Below are positions 45,286 to 58,840 of a DNA stretch of 64,000 nt, in pieces. The stretch spans positions 17,319,577-17,383,576 of the forward strand of contig CM028338.1 in assembly GCA_016647705.1 (NCBI GenBank), read 5' to 3'. The notes beneath the pieces were generated by a model. It worked only from the letters and a program-made list of their open reading frames with translations. It was not told the DNA's origin and made no database searches. How positions within the stretch are numbered: position 1 is the stretch's first letter; each line of letters begins with the position of its first letter. The DNA is from Eucommia ulmoides (lineage: Eukaryota > Streptophyta > Magnoliopsida > Garryales > Eucommiaceae). A program made the translations under genes and the position numbers.

Positions 45286-46580
45286 ATTGATAACTAGACC
45301 TTCTCCATAGGTTGATAGTCTGTATGAGGGAAAAGACCAAGGTCATCTAGAAAAGGTAAGGCATTGATCGGGTTTGAGGGCTTGCGGCTAAGAACCTGTC
45401 CACACCAGTTGACTATAAGTCTAGCATTTCGAAGAGAAAAGTGCTCCAGCATAGACTAAATTGGGATAACCTGAAAGGGTTTAGGAATGAACTTTTCTAC
45501 GAAGAACCTACCGATGACTAGCCATGGGGGACTAACCATCGCGTTGCGCCCCTGGGGACCAAGAGGACCAGGCACTATGGGAAACCCTGCTCTTAAGTGG
45601 GCGACACAATTTCCTTACAATCAACTCGTGTCCGGAACTAGGGGGCTAGTGGTCCATGGCCTTGGTCAGAGACAAGAAATTTTTCAAAACTTTACAACTT
45701 TGAAGACATTATCAAACAAAAGTGACTCAGAAAAATGTCGGGAAGAAGGGACAAACTCTGAAATACCATGGTTGTGTCGCTAAGAAGCTCACATGCTCGG
45801 GCACAAAAAAGTAGGAATACACAAAAAATGACTTTCATTGTGATGCAAACTTCACCAAGGATTAGTGAGACCCGAAATTAATTTAGGATTTCTTTACGAG
45901 GACCGAACTAAAGTTAGATTTACAAACGACAAAGGAAGAACACGAAAATACAGAAAAGTTTGGTAGATTATCTTAACCCAATCGTTTATGAATTAAACGA
46001 GAACCAAAGGTATAAAATAACAAACCTTGACCCAATGATTATAAGTGAATCATGAACTGAAGATATAGAGTTTAAACGCCACAAGAAATTCTTAGTAAGT
46101 TCAGAAAAAGTTCTCTAAACAACTTAAGAGAAAACTCTCTCAAGTATGTTAATCAAAAAGTAATGTGTCATCCTTACATCTCTTCTTTAAATAGGTAGCC
46201 AAGGAATACCAAAAAACCCTAGCCGTGAATAGTACGCGTGAACAGTGGCGGCCACAATAAAAAATACAATAAAACCCTAGTGTCTCACACTATAAGACAA
46301 AAAGAAAGAATAAGAAAACTTCATTATCTTACCTTACACTCCTAGTCTAAAAAGGAAAAAACAAATTGACAATCATGCCTTACAAATTATCAAATAAATA
46401 ATCTAAATTAAAATTAAAAGACTAATAAATAAAATAAATAAGCTGAAAATTTCGTGGCTCTCATGCTTAGCTCTATTCAAGTTCAAGTCTAAGCCCATTC
46501 TCTTGTCTTAATGAGATGGACTAGGCCTTGATCGTCATTGGGGCTCGATTTGGACTTCACCATTTTAGACTCAGCTCAAA
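45286..46580. other. Tat 3' tail and Ty3/gypsy 3' flank, no gene
   Basis: A purine-rich AACTAGGGGGCTAGTGG at about 45636-45653 could be the Tat polypurine tract; no LTR can be verified after it. From about 45870 to 46560 lies AT-rich sequence that may be the 3' LTR and tail of the minus-strand Ty3 element, but I found no partner copy. Confidence 0.4.
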
Positions 46581-46583
46581 TCT

Positions 46584-47883
46584 CTTAAATTAGCCCACTG
46601 AAGTGCTTCTTTGATCTTCTTGGATCTCGTCCTAGTAATAGGCCCAACTAGAAAATGCAGTGGATCCTTTGATGGTGCTTGTTTATTCTCATCATCCCCC
46701 ATCTCTTCAAAATGATTCGACCTTGTTAGATTTGGTAGCATATTGCTCATTTTTCTTCCCTATGTATTGCACACTTTGATAGAGTTTTTTCACCATCTCA
46801 ACCTTTTTTTGTCCATCCAAACTAGCCCTCTTATTAACTAGCAAAGGCAGTAAATCCAAAGGAGTTAGTGGATTAAAACCATAAACAATCTCAAATGGTG
46901 AAAAATCAGTAGTAGAATGAACACTCTGATTATAAGCAAATTTAATGAAGGGCAAACAATGCCCCCAATTTTTCAAGTTCTTTTGAACTATAGTATGCAA
47001 CAAAGTACATAAAGTTCGATCTACTATCTTGGCTTGTCCATCTGTTTAGCGGTGACAAGTAGTTGAAAACAATAATTTAGATCCCAACTTTCCCCGTAAG
47101 ACTTTCCAAAAATAGCTAAGGAACTTAACATCACGATCAGATACGATACTCCCCGGAACGCCATGGAGCCATACTATCTCTCTAAAAAACAAATCAGCAA
47201 CGTGGATTGCATCACCAGTTTTATTACAAGATATGAAATGTGTCATCTTAGAAAATCTATCAACAACAACAAAAAAACCCGAATCTTTACCTTTCTTTGA
47301 CCTTGGTAGGCCTAAAACAAAGTCCATGGAAATATCCACACAAGGCAAACTAGGTACGGGAAAAGGAGTGTATAATCCATGTGGTAAGACTCTAGATTTA
47401 GCCTGCCAACATGTAGCACAACACATCTAGTACAAACTCTTTACACATCACGCTTCATCTTTGGCCAAAAAATAAATGTTCATATAATATGTCTAAAGTC
47501 TTTCTCACACCAAAATGGCCCATTAAACCACCCCCATGTACTTGACGCACAAGCAACTTATGCATAGAACTATTAGGCACACAAAGTCTATACTCTCTAA
47601 ACACATAACCATCTATTCTGTAGAACTTACCAAACACCATTTTCTCACATGCCCTATACACATTAGAAAAGTCATCACCATTAGCATACAACTCTGTAAC
47701 ATATTCAAACCCTAATAACTTTGCATTTAAATTAGAGACAATGGCGTACCTTCTGGATAGTACATCGGCCACAATATTTTTCTTACCTTGTTCATATTTG
47801 ATTACATAAGGGAAGGTTTTAATGAATTCCATCCACTTGGCATGCCTTCTATTCAACTTACCTTGTCCTTTCAAGTGCTTCAA
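46584..47883 (-). pseudogene. Ty3/gypsy integrase and end of RNase H
   Basis: Minus strand, in order: RNase H tail ([34 protein letters not shown]), integrase zinc-finger region ([15 protein letters not shown]), then the core in the next frame with [12 protein letters not shown] (first Asp), [13 protein letters not shown] and [13 protein letters not shown] (second Asp), then NWGHCLPFIKFAYNQSVHS and YGFNPLTPLDLLP. The C-terminal module is mostly deleted: after TKSNK the frame breaks, and a tail VGPITRTRSKK ends near 46584. At least three stops or shifts. Adjacent, in order, with the RT upstream. Confidence 0.85.
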
Positions 47884-48961
47884 AAACTCATGGTCAGTAT
47901 GTATGACAAAATCTCTCAGCCATAGGTAATGTTACCAAGTCTCCAATGCTTTCACCAACGCAAAAAGCTCCTTGTTATACGTCAGGTAATTCAACGCTGC
48001 CCCATTTAGTTTTTCGCTAAAGTACACTATTGGCCGCTTTTCCTGTATCAAAACAACATCAATACCTATTCCTGAAGTATCACACTCAATCTCAAAAGTT
48101 AAAAAAATCAGTTAATGCTAATAAAGAAGCACCACACAATCGTTCTTTAATCTCATTAAATGCGCTCTTGCTCAATACCCCATTTAAAACCCATAGATTT
48201 TTTTTTACAATTTCAGTGATTGGTTCGGCTAGTGTACTAAAATCTTTAATAAATCAATGATAAAAACTAGTCAAACCATGAAAACTTCTTACCTCCTTAA
48301 TTGACTTAGGTGTGGGCCATTATTTGATAGCCTTTACCTTTTTCTCATCTACCGTAATCCCTTTCACGCTAACAACATAACCAAGAAACACAACTTTGTC
48401 CGAGCGAAAGGAAGATTTCTTTAAATTTGCATATAGTTTTTTTTCTCTCCAAACATCAAGCACACAATGCAAATGATCAATATGTTTATCTAAGCTCTTA
48501 CTATAAACCAAAATATCATCAAAATAGACCACAACAAACTTGCTTATAAACGCATGCAATGCATGATTCATTAACCTCATAAATGTACTCGGTGCATTAG
48601 TTAGCCCAAAAGGCATCACCAATTACTCATACAATCCATATTTAGTTTTAAAGACAATTTTCCATTCATCACCCTCTTTCATCCTAATTTGGTGATACCC
48701 ACATTTTAAATCAATTTTAGTGAAAATACATGACCTATGCATCTCATCTAACATGTCATTTAGCCTAGGAATGGGATGTCGATACTTTATCGTAATGTTG
48801 TTAATAGCTCGACAATTAACACACATATGCCAAGTTCTATCTTTCTTAGGCCCAAGTAATACCGGTACCATGCACGGACTTGTGCTCTCTATTACGTGTT
48901 CTTTGGCTAGCAACTCCTCCACTTGCGTTTGAAGTTCCATCGTCTCTTCTAGATTACTCAT
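47884..48961 (-). pseudogene. Ty3/gypsy reverse transcriptase and RNase H
   Basis: RT motifs in order on the minus strand: HVIESTSPCMVPVLLGPKKD, YRHPIPRLNDMLDEM, FTKIDLKCGYHQIR (48960-48625), a stop at 48623, then [31 protein letters not shown] (catalytic YFDD) and VVFLGYVVS (48620-48330). RNase H follows between 48310 and 47890 in several frames. The enzyme would copy the RNA genome into DNA. Interrupted by stops, so inactive. Confidence 0.85.
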
Positions 48962-49800
48962 ATAGGCTGGTCGGTCAGGAATTGTTGCACTAGCACAAAG
49001 TCAATTTTATGCTCTATACCTTGAATAGGTGGCAATCCACTTGGCACGTCATTAAGGAATACGTCCTCAAATTCCAACAACAATGAAACAACAACACTAG
49101 GCAAAGATTGGTCAAGTTCATTAGTACCAAAACACGCCTCTTTGTACATTAGTACAAATATAGGCTGGTTTGCATAAAAAACACTCTTGATATTATTTGC
49201 CTTAGCATAAAAGCTCACTTGTTTATCTGTTTTTATCTCATTTTTTTTTCACTCTCTTTTTTCTTTTCACTATCTTTTCTCTTTTCATTGTTGTTTTTTC
49301 TCATATTTTTTTAAAACTCTCCGTCTCACATGTTTTTTTCAATTCATTTTCTCTTTTCAATTTTATTTGATCCTCATACAGTTGTCTTAGAGTCAACGAC
49401 ACAAGAGTAATGGTTTTATTATCTTTGACAAATGAGTGCCTATTCTTGAGTCCATTATGAGTAACATTCTTGTCAAATTGTCATGGTCTGCCCAACAGTA
49501 TATGACCCGCATGCATTGGAATAATATCACAAAATACTTCATCCTTATACTTTCCAATTGAAAATGAAACTAACGCTTGCTTATTTACTTGGACCTCCTC
49601 ACAATCATTGAACTATTGCAATTTATACGGTCTAGGGTGTTTCAAATTCAGTTTCTCTACTAATATAGTGCTACCATATTAGTGCAACGTCCCCCCATCA
49701 ATGATCATACTACATACCTTGTTATTAACATGGCACCTAGTATGAAAAATATTCTCCCTTTGTTGTTCCATGTCATCCTTCGCAACTTGGGCACTTAGAG
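48962..49800 (-). pseudogene. Ty3/gypsy protease region
   Basis: Minus strand near 49710-49440 shows MIIDGG (active-site-like), LVEKLNLK, LVSFSIGKYKDEV and MHAGHILLGRP, the typical frame of the plant Ty3 aspartic protease, with several stops. 49218-48958 is the linker before RT, including VVVSLLLEFEDVFLNDVPSG. A T-rich, low-complexity stretch (49230-49340) interrupts the linker. Confidence 0.7.
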
Positions 49801-50786
49801 CACGCCTTGCCACAAGTTACTCTCCCTCCACCGGGTACTCCACATCATCATAAGCATTCTCAAGTGGTGGCATCTGGTCATCATCACTCTCACTTTCGAT
49901 TTTCATCTCTCCATCAACACGTGTTATCATGGTCCTCTTATTTGGGCATTGTGAAGTTATGTGACCCACTCCCAAATAATGAAAACATTTAATATCATGG
50001 TTACGAGTTTGGGTTTCGATTTTACCTTTGTTGACATTGGGCACGTCGTCTCTTTTTTTTAGTAGTTCGGTTTTCGAATTTGAAACAACCCCTTCCTCTT
50101 TTCTCATATTCGGTCTCCATGAAGTAGAGGAGCTCAGATTTTGAAATGGTCAAGTTCCTTTCCTTTTAAGCTGCCATTCCACTTTTATGGCCATGTGAAC
50201 TATGTTTCTCCTTCTGTTTATCACAAATTGATCCCACCATATTATAATATAGTCAATAAACTCAATTACAGCGAGTTTTACCTTTTTCTCCTCGGAGTAG
50301 TTGTGGTAATCAAAGATCAACTCTACCTTTTTCTCTCACTCCAAGTATGCTTCAAGGTCGTTTTTTTCCTTGGAATGAAATCATTTTCACCTTGATGCTT
50401 CCCAAGTTATTATCAATCCGCTCCCCATATCTATCTTTTCTATTCTCATATCCATGCCCAAATCTGCCCAAGCTCGCATTAGAGACACAATCCTCTTCAT
50501 CTAGGTTATCCCCATCATCATCTTCATATTCATACCGAGGCAAATTCCTCTCTTGTTGTTGCATATTAGGAGCTTTAAGTGACTACCCCTTTTGTGAACT
50601 AGACTCAACTTTGTCTAGTCGCTCATGCACTTTATTAAACCGCGAGTTCAATCGTTTAAACTTTTTCTCCAAGGCCATATAGAAAAGTTTAACGTCTATG
50701 ACATCCATAATTTTTGGTGCTTTATTGGACGAGCCTTTGTTTGTTTCTTGAGACATGTTTAATAACCTGCAAAACAAAGTTAGCAA
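49801..50786 (-). pseudogene. Ty3/gypsy gag
   Basis: Likely start is the ATG at 50786-50784 (MSQETNKGSS), with a coiled-coil-like stretch KFKRLNSRFNKVHERLDKVE. An acidic Glu/Asp-rich region follows at 50564-50352. The zinc knuckle at about 50010-49965 reads CFHYLGVGHITSQC, in which the second cysteine has become tyrosine. Stops at 50583, 50352 and elsewhere break it. It heads the gag-pol order gag, protease, RT, RNase H, integrase on the minus strand. Confidence 0.75.
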
Positions 50787-51684
50787 ACCTCACAAACACT
50801 CCCTGACGTGTTTTCCTCAAGATTTATGGATTCACACTCGTGTTTCACTTAAATTCGGCTTTTACCCTCTTATGAGCTCACACTCTCTTGTTTTTTAGTT
50901 CTTTATTGAACTTAACCAACCTCAATCAAAAAATTTCTTGTGGCAATCTAAACTCAACAAATTGATTCACTAAGAATGAGATTTTAGGAACGAAAACAAA
51001 GCAAAGAAGAAGAACACAAAGAAAAGTTTATGGACTAGAACAAGAAGAAATAATTCTCAATTTTTTTAGGCTGCTGAATTTTTCTTTTTCTTTTTTTTTT
51101 TTGTTTTGTTTTTGTTTTTGTTTTTTTTTTTTGTTTTTGTTTTCGTTTTCATTTTTTTTTCTCATTTTTTTTTAAATAATGAAATTCAACAACATTTAAA
51201 AACAAGATTTGAATATTTTAATCAAAACCCTATAAAAACCCCATCAATCGAACTTCAATTTCCTTTATTGAAGCCCAAAATGTGAGCAGAAATCAATATT
51301 TAACTAAACCCAAACTGTAGATTCGCAGTAGATCCAGGAAGAAAATGAATGGTAATGAAAATGAACGGTCAAGAAGGAAAAAAAAAACATAAAAAAAAAT
51401 TAAAGAGCATTTACATTTACAAATTTATCTTTTATTTTGTGGAATTTAACGTCTAAATTAGACGGACGAACTAATTAAAATCGTAATTAAAGATATAGTG
51501 TATAAAGTGAAATGTACCAAACTTATCGAACAACATAAAAATTTGTCAACACTTAGAAGGTCAAATATAGAATTTACCCAAAATTAATAAATAAATTAGT
51601 AAGATCGCAACCGCGTTTGAGGGTATCAATGGAGGCAATACTAGATAAAGGGATAAAAAGTTCAATTTTTTTTTTTTGGGGGGG

Positions 51685-51732
<48 letters not shown>

Positions 51733-53833
51733 TGATATGGGGATTCAAAGGGTAGAGAGGAAGGCTAAGTAGGTGATAGACATAGAAAGACATGGGGGTT
51801 CGATTTTGGGATTAATGGCGATAGTAGGGGAGACGATGGGGATGGATGATGGTATGAAAGGGATGATTCGATTTTAAGAAACGGGTGCAGCAATAGTGGT
51901 GGGATTAGGAAAGGGTTGTTTCGATTTTGTGACAGAGAAAGAGAAAAAATAGACGAAAAGAGGGCAACAATGGACAGAGAAAGAGGTACATACCCACAGG
52001 TGTGAATGAAGTAGGAGAGATTGTCGTCGTGCATAAATGAAGTGAGTGAGATCGAGAGGCAATAATTGAAGGAACTAGATATTAAAATTACTTGAATTGC
52101 GTAACGGAATCTATCCATATCAACATAAAATAAATAAACTAGTTAAAAGATTAAATCTAATTTATTCAATATACTTCTTCCGGTGCTTCAACTTTAGTGC
52201 CAGTAGTTCTTGAGTCTGATCTAGGAAGACTCTTCCAAGAGAGGCTAACCTGATTCCGAATCATCCGTTGAGAACAGTTCTCCTAGAAGCAACATAAGTG
52301 TCTTAACTCTAATAGTATTCACACGAAAATTTTATAGGGATAGTGTTCTTGAGATCTCTAAGACTCTAATTCTAATATCAAGAATCTAAGAGATATATAT
52401 TTTGATTCTAGTAGGCAGCAAGAATCAAAATAGTATAACAAACAAACAAAGAAGGAATAAGGCCGAAACAGTGTTGACCGAATTTTCACTAATATAGGGC
52501 GGGAATAAAGGCCTTCCCTATTTATAGACATTGTCTAGTATTTAAAACCTTGGGCCCCTTCCTTTCCTTAACTGTGCTTTAACCTCCGAATTCGTAAACA
52601 ATTTAGCATTACTACCTATTCTTTTAAAGAAGATTTCAAATTTTTGTTTTCATTTGTATGTGACCTATTTGGTTCATATCAATAGCTAGATGGTGGAATT
52701 AATTATTAATTAATTAACTAATCAATCAATTAAAATTAGAATAATTACAATTTCTCCCTTTTAGGAGAAACAATTTCTCTGAGGTATTTTCTCCAATTGT
52801 GAGTCACGTCTACCTACATACCACAATCCTATCCAGTTGATAGGAATTTCACCAAGAGAAACCTCTAAGTTATGATTTCCATACCTAAAGGACAAACATG
52901 ATATGGATAAAGTCAAAAAATACTAATCTGATCATATATGTATTTATTGATAATATAATCTCTTTTAACACTAATTGAAATCTCATCACAATCGTCGCAC
53001 AGTTTTGGACCGAAGCTTTATTGAATTATATTAAATAGAATCACAAAGGAAACGTCTCTATTTACTAAGAGTGATATGTCCTATCTTGCATACTCGTATA
53101 TACATATATATGTCTCACTACCAAATGAATACCTTCAATATTCCACGGTTAGAAAAAAATACCTCAAGTTAAAATATCATAAGTAAAATCACAACTTAAA
53201 TATTTTATTTTGACATTGAGGAAAGAAACCATGTAGAATATCAAGGATAATAACGTTCGATCCCTTACTATTTTATTAAGTCTCATTGTGGTTGTTCTAT
53301 AATCTCATATTAATGGTTTAAGATTCACCATTCTCATAAGAGAAAACACTACATCAAGCTGGACTAGATTGTTAAAAAGTTGTTTTAACAATCCAATACC
53401 AACTAGGAATAATTTATGATACAAGTTACCAAATATTTTTTGTATTCGCCTTTTAATTACATTAAAAAGTTAAAACATTTTAACTTTATATTTAGGGTCT
53501 ACAAAAACATTGATAAAATTCGAGAATAATATCAAAATACATTTTATTAATGAATGAGATTGTAACATTTTACAAATAAAAGTCACTGAATGTATTACAA
53601 GACTGACCATAAGGCTTACATACAATAGTAGCCCTAGTTTATAAATGTTAAAACTTTAGTTTTAATCTCAACCCTTAGATTTAAAATTTTACCTAATGAT
53701 GTAAAATGTCTAATGGGATAAAAACTAAGTTATTTTATTTCATAAATATACATATTCAATTTAGTCTTCTTAAGAAAGTAAAAACCCAAAAGGTAAATAT
53801 TTAGCATATTCAACCTTAAAATTCTAAATATAG
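50787..53833. other. no gene recognised; low-complexity tracts
   Basis: The 5' LTR of the Ty3 element should lie here but was not identified. T/G-rich tract at 51060-51170. A run of ten G followed by (GA)n lies at 51678-51733. 52180-52600 resembles retroelement LTR texture (TATTTATAGACATTG TATA-like phrase at about 52520) without proof. The rest is AT-rich. Confidence 0.5.
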
Positions 53834-54371
53834 AGTACGTTTGGTTAAAAGGATGAAAAAAAAATAAAAATAAAAATTAGATGATAATATTTTTATCCAA
53901 TAAAAGAAAAAATATTTTTTTCTAGTATTGTTTGATTTGGAAAGAAAAATCAAAGGAGAGAAAATAATTCACTTTAATATAATTTATTATTTTACCCTCA
54001 TATATTATAAAAATAAATAAAAATTCTATTATCAAGGGTATAATTGTAATTTTACTTTCCTTTACTTTATTTATTTTTCTCCCAAATTTGCATGGAAAAA
54101 AAATTATTTTTTCTTCTCATTTTCCACCTATACCAAACATTTTTTTTTTTTTCTATTTTTCATCCTATTTTTCTTTTCATTTTTGTTAAAGAGATAAATG
54201 AATACAAAAAAGAATGAGAAGACATAACAATTGTGTTAGTCTCTCTCTCTATTTATAATAGTAGTTAGAGAACAATATAAGAAACTCTAAATAATATGAG
54301 AAAACCCTAAACAGTACTGGAAAGACTAATTATCCCTTTAACACTCCCACTCAAATTGGAGCATATATATT

Positions 54372-57205
54372 CTATGCTCCTAATTTATTACAAATATATT
54401 TTATCCTTGAGCCCCTTAACAGTTTAGTGAATAAATTAGCAAACTGATTAATCGACTTTACATGTTTAGTCTCTAGCTGCTTTTGCAACATTTTTTTTCG
54501 AATGAAGTGGCAATCAATTTTAACGTGTTTTGCCCTCTTATGGAAGACTAGGTTAGATGCAATGTGAAGTGTTGTTTGATTATCATATATCAGATCCATC
54601 AGTTAAGTGTGTTCGAATCTAAATTCTTCCAACAAATGTTTCAACCAGGTTAATTCACAAGTGGAATGAGTTATCGCCCTGTATTCTGATTCTGCACTTG
54701 ATCGCACCACAACTGTCTACTTTTTACTCTTCCAAGAAACGAGATTACTTCCAACAAATACACAACACTCTGTAGTAGATTTCCTATCTGAGAGAGATCC
54801 GACCCAATCTACGTCTGTATATCTTTTAATTTGAGTACGATCGAAGTTCTTATACAAGAAACCACATATTGGAGAACCTTTCAGATATCGAAGGATATGA
54901 ATCATTGCATCACAATGATTCGTCGTGGCACGATCCAAGAACTATCTGATATCACTTACAGCAAAAGAAATATCTAGTCTAGTAATTGTCAAGTAGTTCA
55001 ACTTCCCAACTAACCGTCTGTATTGCACTGAATCTGTCAGTGGTATACCTTGATCTGTTAATACTTTGTTGTTTGGATTCATAGGTGAATCAATCGGTTT
55101 AACTCCTAGCATTCTTGTTTCACTCAACAGATCAAGAACACATTTTCTCTGACATAGGTAAATACCTTGACTTAATCGTGAAAGATCAATTCCCAATAAA
55201 TACTTCAATTAACCCAAATCTTTGGTTTGAAATTAGCTATGCAAAAACATTTTGAGTTCCGGAATACTCTAGTGGTCGTCCCTAGTAAACGATGTCATCT
55301 ACATACACAATCAACAATATTCTCCTGACTTTACTGTGTTTGTATAATACAAAATGATCGATTCCACAATGACAAAAACCAAATTCAGTTGCTACTTCAC
55401 TGAATCTCCCAAACCATGCTCGAGAAGACTGAGGCCATAAATGAATTTCTTCAATCGACATACCAAATCAGACTCCCATTGAGCAACAAACCCAGGAGGT
55501 TGCTCCATGTATACTTCCTCAAACAAATAGACATTTAAGAATGTATTCTTGATATCAAGTTGATGCAACAACTAACGAAAGATGGTAGTCAAAGAGATAA
55601 ATAAGCGAATAGAAGCGAGTTTGGTAACGGGAGAAAAAGTCTCAAAATAATCAAGACCATATATATGAGTGTAACTTTGGGCAACTAAATGAGCCTTGAG
55701 TCGATCAATTTTGCCATCTGGATAAACTTTAACTATGTACACCTATTTACATCTAACTATTATTTTGTTAGGCAGAAGTGAGATAAGATCTCAAGTACAA
55801 TTTTGATGTGAAGCTTATTTCGTCTTCCATTGAGGTCATCTAACCAGGGTGAGTGAGAGCCTATGTGGCAGATTTAGGAATAGAAACAGAGGGTAGAGGA
55901 GCAACAAAAGAAGAATATGAAGAAGATAGATGTGCATATGAGACAAAGTTAGAAATAGGATGTTGAGTACATATGCGCTTACCCTTCTAGACAGCAATGG
56001 GTATGTCTAAGTCAGATACAAATGGATGAACTGGTTCTGAAGACACAGAGATAATGGGCTTGATGGCAGAAGCTACCTTCTGGTGACGACAGTATACCTG
56101 CAAAGGTGGTGAAAAACGACTATGCGGGATATGTTTTGGAGTCAAAGGAGATAGTGTCGGATCTAGGAGGCTTGAAAAAAGAGGGGTGACATCCAAATCA
56201 TCCTGAGAGAATGTGGCAGAAAAGTAAGGGGTGCACTTAAAGAAAGTGACATCTGCATAGATGAAAAGACAACGTAAAGAAGGACTACAATACTGATAAC
56301 ACTTTTGTATGCGAGAATAACCAAGGAAAACATATTTTATGGCACAGAGATCTCAGTTATCCTTATTGAGAGTCAACTAGTCGACAAAACAGACACATCC
56401 AAAGATACCGGGAGGTAAAGCAAACCAGGGTGATTAGGGAAAAAAGAATAGAATGAGGAACTTTGCGATTCAGGATAAAAGATGACATTCTATTGATCAA
56501 GAAGCAAACTGTAAGAACTGCATCTACCCAGAAGTGTTTAGAACATTTATCTCAAACATCAGAATTCGAGTCACTTCTAGGAGATGTCGATTCTTACGCT
56601 CAACGACTCTATTTTGCTGTGGTGTGTGAAGACAAAAAGACTGATGCAGTATACCAGACTGTGACATGAAGGAAGTAAAGGGTTGAGAAAAATATTCTTG
56701 AGCATTATCACTACGAAGTATATGCAAGTATACGCACGGGCACATTAAATTGAGTTTTAATTTCAGCACAAAAGACAGAGAAAATTAAGAACAATTTAGA
56801 TTGATCTTTCATTTAATAGAGCCATGTAACCCTAGAGAAATCATCAACAAATATGACAAAATAATGAAAGCCTAAGATAGACGCAATACGAGAAGGATCC
56901 CAAACATCTGAATGAACTAAACTAAGAGAATTTTATGGTCGAAACTGAGTCGGAGAAGCAAATGAAGTACGGTGATATTTTTCCAATTAACATAACTCAC
57001 AATCTAAGGAGAACAAATGACGTAGACTAGAAACAAGTACCTTTAGATTGGCAAGATATGGATTACCTAAACGACAATGAATTTGGTGGACAGATGCAAC
57101 AACAGGATAGGCAGTGGGTGAGATAACAGGTGTCTCGTCATGATCATCAAAGTAATAAAGGTAATTTTTCTCACGTCTTACGCCAATCGTCTTCTGTGTT
57201 TTCAA
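54372..57205 (-). pseudogene. Ty1/copia pol (integrase, RT, RNase H) remnant
   Basis: In copia order: a GAG-pre-integrase segment with HQIHCRLGNPYLANL (57080-57040); integrase core with ILRSDNAQEYFS (catalytic Asp) and NRVVERKNRHLLE (catalytic Glu) at 56715-56560; linker and RT across 56500-55210 in broken frames; then MKYLLGIDLSRLSQGIYLCQ and YRRLVGKLNYL (55208-54990), and RNase H with YTDVDWVGSLSDRKST (about 54830-54780) and YDNQTTLHIA, HVKIDCHFIRKKM (54590-54480). Each piece is closed by stops or shifts. The element cannot encode working enzymes. Confidence 0.85.
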
Positions 57206-58020
57206 ATCTTAGATAATGACAGAATCAAGAAAGAAAGAAATAGAACAATTAAATTGTTGAGTAAGCCTACTAACTTATAGAAAAATTAAAAGCAAAAGAG
57301 AAAATATACATGACAGAGGATAAAAAGAAAGAGGGTGAAAGTTCTACAGTGCCAATACCATGAACGGTGGAACCATTAGCAACAGTATCAGGGGACAATG
57401 CGGGAGATAACTAAATATACGTAAATAAAGAAAAGGTACCTAACATGTGATCAGTGGCAGCAGAGTCTATAATCCAAGGTGTAGAAGGGGAAGAATGAAA
57501 AGAAAGACATCCAATAAGGCTACCTCATTGAGCTAGCGAAGTGATGGGGGTATATGTCTACTTAGACGCCTTAAACTGGAGGAATTGAATGTACTCGTCA
57601 TTAGAAATTGCCTTGGGAGTTAAAGAGTTGGATGATGAAACGAGAGCAACTTGATTAGAAGTTTCTCCATGAGCATACTTAGGAGAATGAACAACTTTGT
57701 ACCAACAAGTATTTTAGGTATGATTTTCCTTACCACAAACTAAGCACTGATGATGTTGACTACGATAATGGCCACCTTGGCCACTTCGAAAGTCAATACT
57801 ACGACTACCTCAACCAACTCGTTTCCCTTGGTTGGTAATTGCAACTTGTACAATTTTGGACCCATTCAACTTATGAGCGGGTAACAATTGAGGCACCGTA
57901 ATTGACATTAATAACCTGTTAAATGAATAGAAAAGTACACCCAATTGAACAACTCACAATAACGATCAAGGAAAACAACCCCACAAATAATATAAGAATG
58001 AGAACTTAAATCAATTTTTT
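57206..58020 (-). pseudogene. Ty1/copia gag remnant
   Basis: On the minus strand a zinc knuckle CLVCGKENHT-stop-NTC lies at about 57745-57702, with CX2CX4HX4C spacing interrupted by a TAA. The rest is heavily mutated. It lies between the leader and the integrase, as expected for copia. Confidence 0.6.
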
Positions 58021-58840
58021 TAAGGAATGAAAACTTAGCTAAATTAGTTTGAGGTAGCTCATGGTTGACGATGGCAGTGGGTGACGTCAGATTTGGGTGA
58101 TGGTGGCTACGACGGCAACTATTGTGTCACAAGAGTTCGACAACACTTCATACGATGTCGCGAAGTTCTGAATCTGGGCGAAGAACTGTAGCGACAAACA
58201 GATCTGGGCCAAAAGAATCGTTCGGCATGGTGATATGCGATCGACGAAGCTCCAGTGACAGTCGACAAGATTAGACAGTGGTTGTCGCAGAAGTTCGATT
58301 GGCGATGGCAAAGGTCGTAGATTGGCGATGGCGAAGTTCGAGCTATAACGTCGAAGTGAGATCTGGCTTGGATGGTGCCAGATTTGAGTGGTAGGTGGAC
58401 GGTGAGGAGCTAAGGTTTCGGCAGCAGCAAGGATGTTTGGGTTGGAAATGTGGGTTCTAGGGTTTGTATTGTGCGTTTCTCTCTCTTTCTTTTTTTTTTT
58501 TTTCTTTTTAAGGAAAAAAATTTATGGTTAAACAGAACTACAAGATTAGGATCACATAACTTGCTCTTAATATCATGTTAAAGATAAATGAATACAAAAA
58601 GAATAAGAAGACATGACAATTGTACTAACTTCTCCCTCTATTTATAATAGTAGTTGGGGAACAATACAAAAAACCTTAAATAATATGGAAAAAAACCTTT
58701 AAATAGTACTAGAAAGACATAATTACCCCTTCAACAATTTTCTTTTCCATTCATTTTCCACCCAAGCAAACACACCTTTAGTTTTGATGTAAACAAATGT
58801 AAATTGTTCATTTTAGTTATGCCTTAAAAATATTATGTTA

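Larger units (their letters stand above)
54184..58736 (-). mobile_element. short-LTR Ty1/copia retrotransposon, complete but decayed
   Basis: LTRs of about 160 bp, 54184-54343 and 58576-58736, both starting TGTTAAAG and ending (T)CAACA or TAACA. Flanked by ATTTT at 54179-54183 and 58737-58741. On the minus strand the right LTR is followed by TGATATTAAGAGC (58575-58563), a degenerate initiator tRNA-Met primer site; the left LTR is preceded by GAGTGGGAGTG. Leader 58020-58560, gag, integrase, RT and RNase H follow in the copia order. The LTRs differ at many sites, so it is old. Confidence 0.92.
53834..58779. mobile_element. MITE-like element split by a copia insertion
   Basis: Left end GAGTACGTTTGGTTAAAAGGATG and right end CACCCAAGCAAACACACCTTTA are loosely inverted (TACGTTTGGTT / GTGTGTTTGCTTGG). 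Between them, apart from the copia element, is about 390 bp of AT-rich sequence without coding capacity. Such (G)TTTGG ends are common in plant hAT or Harbinger MITEs. The exact borders and target duplication are unresolved. Confidence 0.4.

Noticed and set aside
45870..51060. LTR pair for the minus-strand Ty3/gypsy element
   Set aside because: CCACAAGAAATT occurs near 46079 and, in reverse orientation, near 50935; opposite orientation excludes a simple LTR pair and I could not find another.
52140..53000. Possible solo LTR or copia remnant
   Set aside because: Texture and a TATA-like phrase only; no TG/CA borders with target duplication found.
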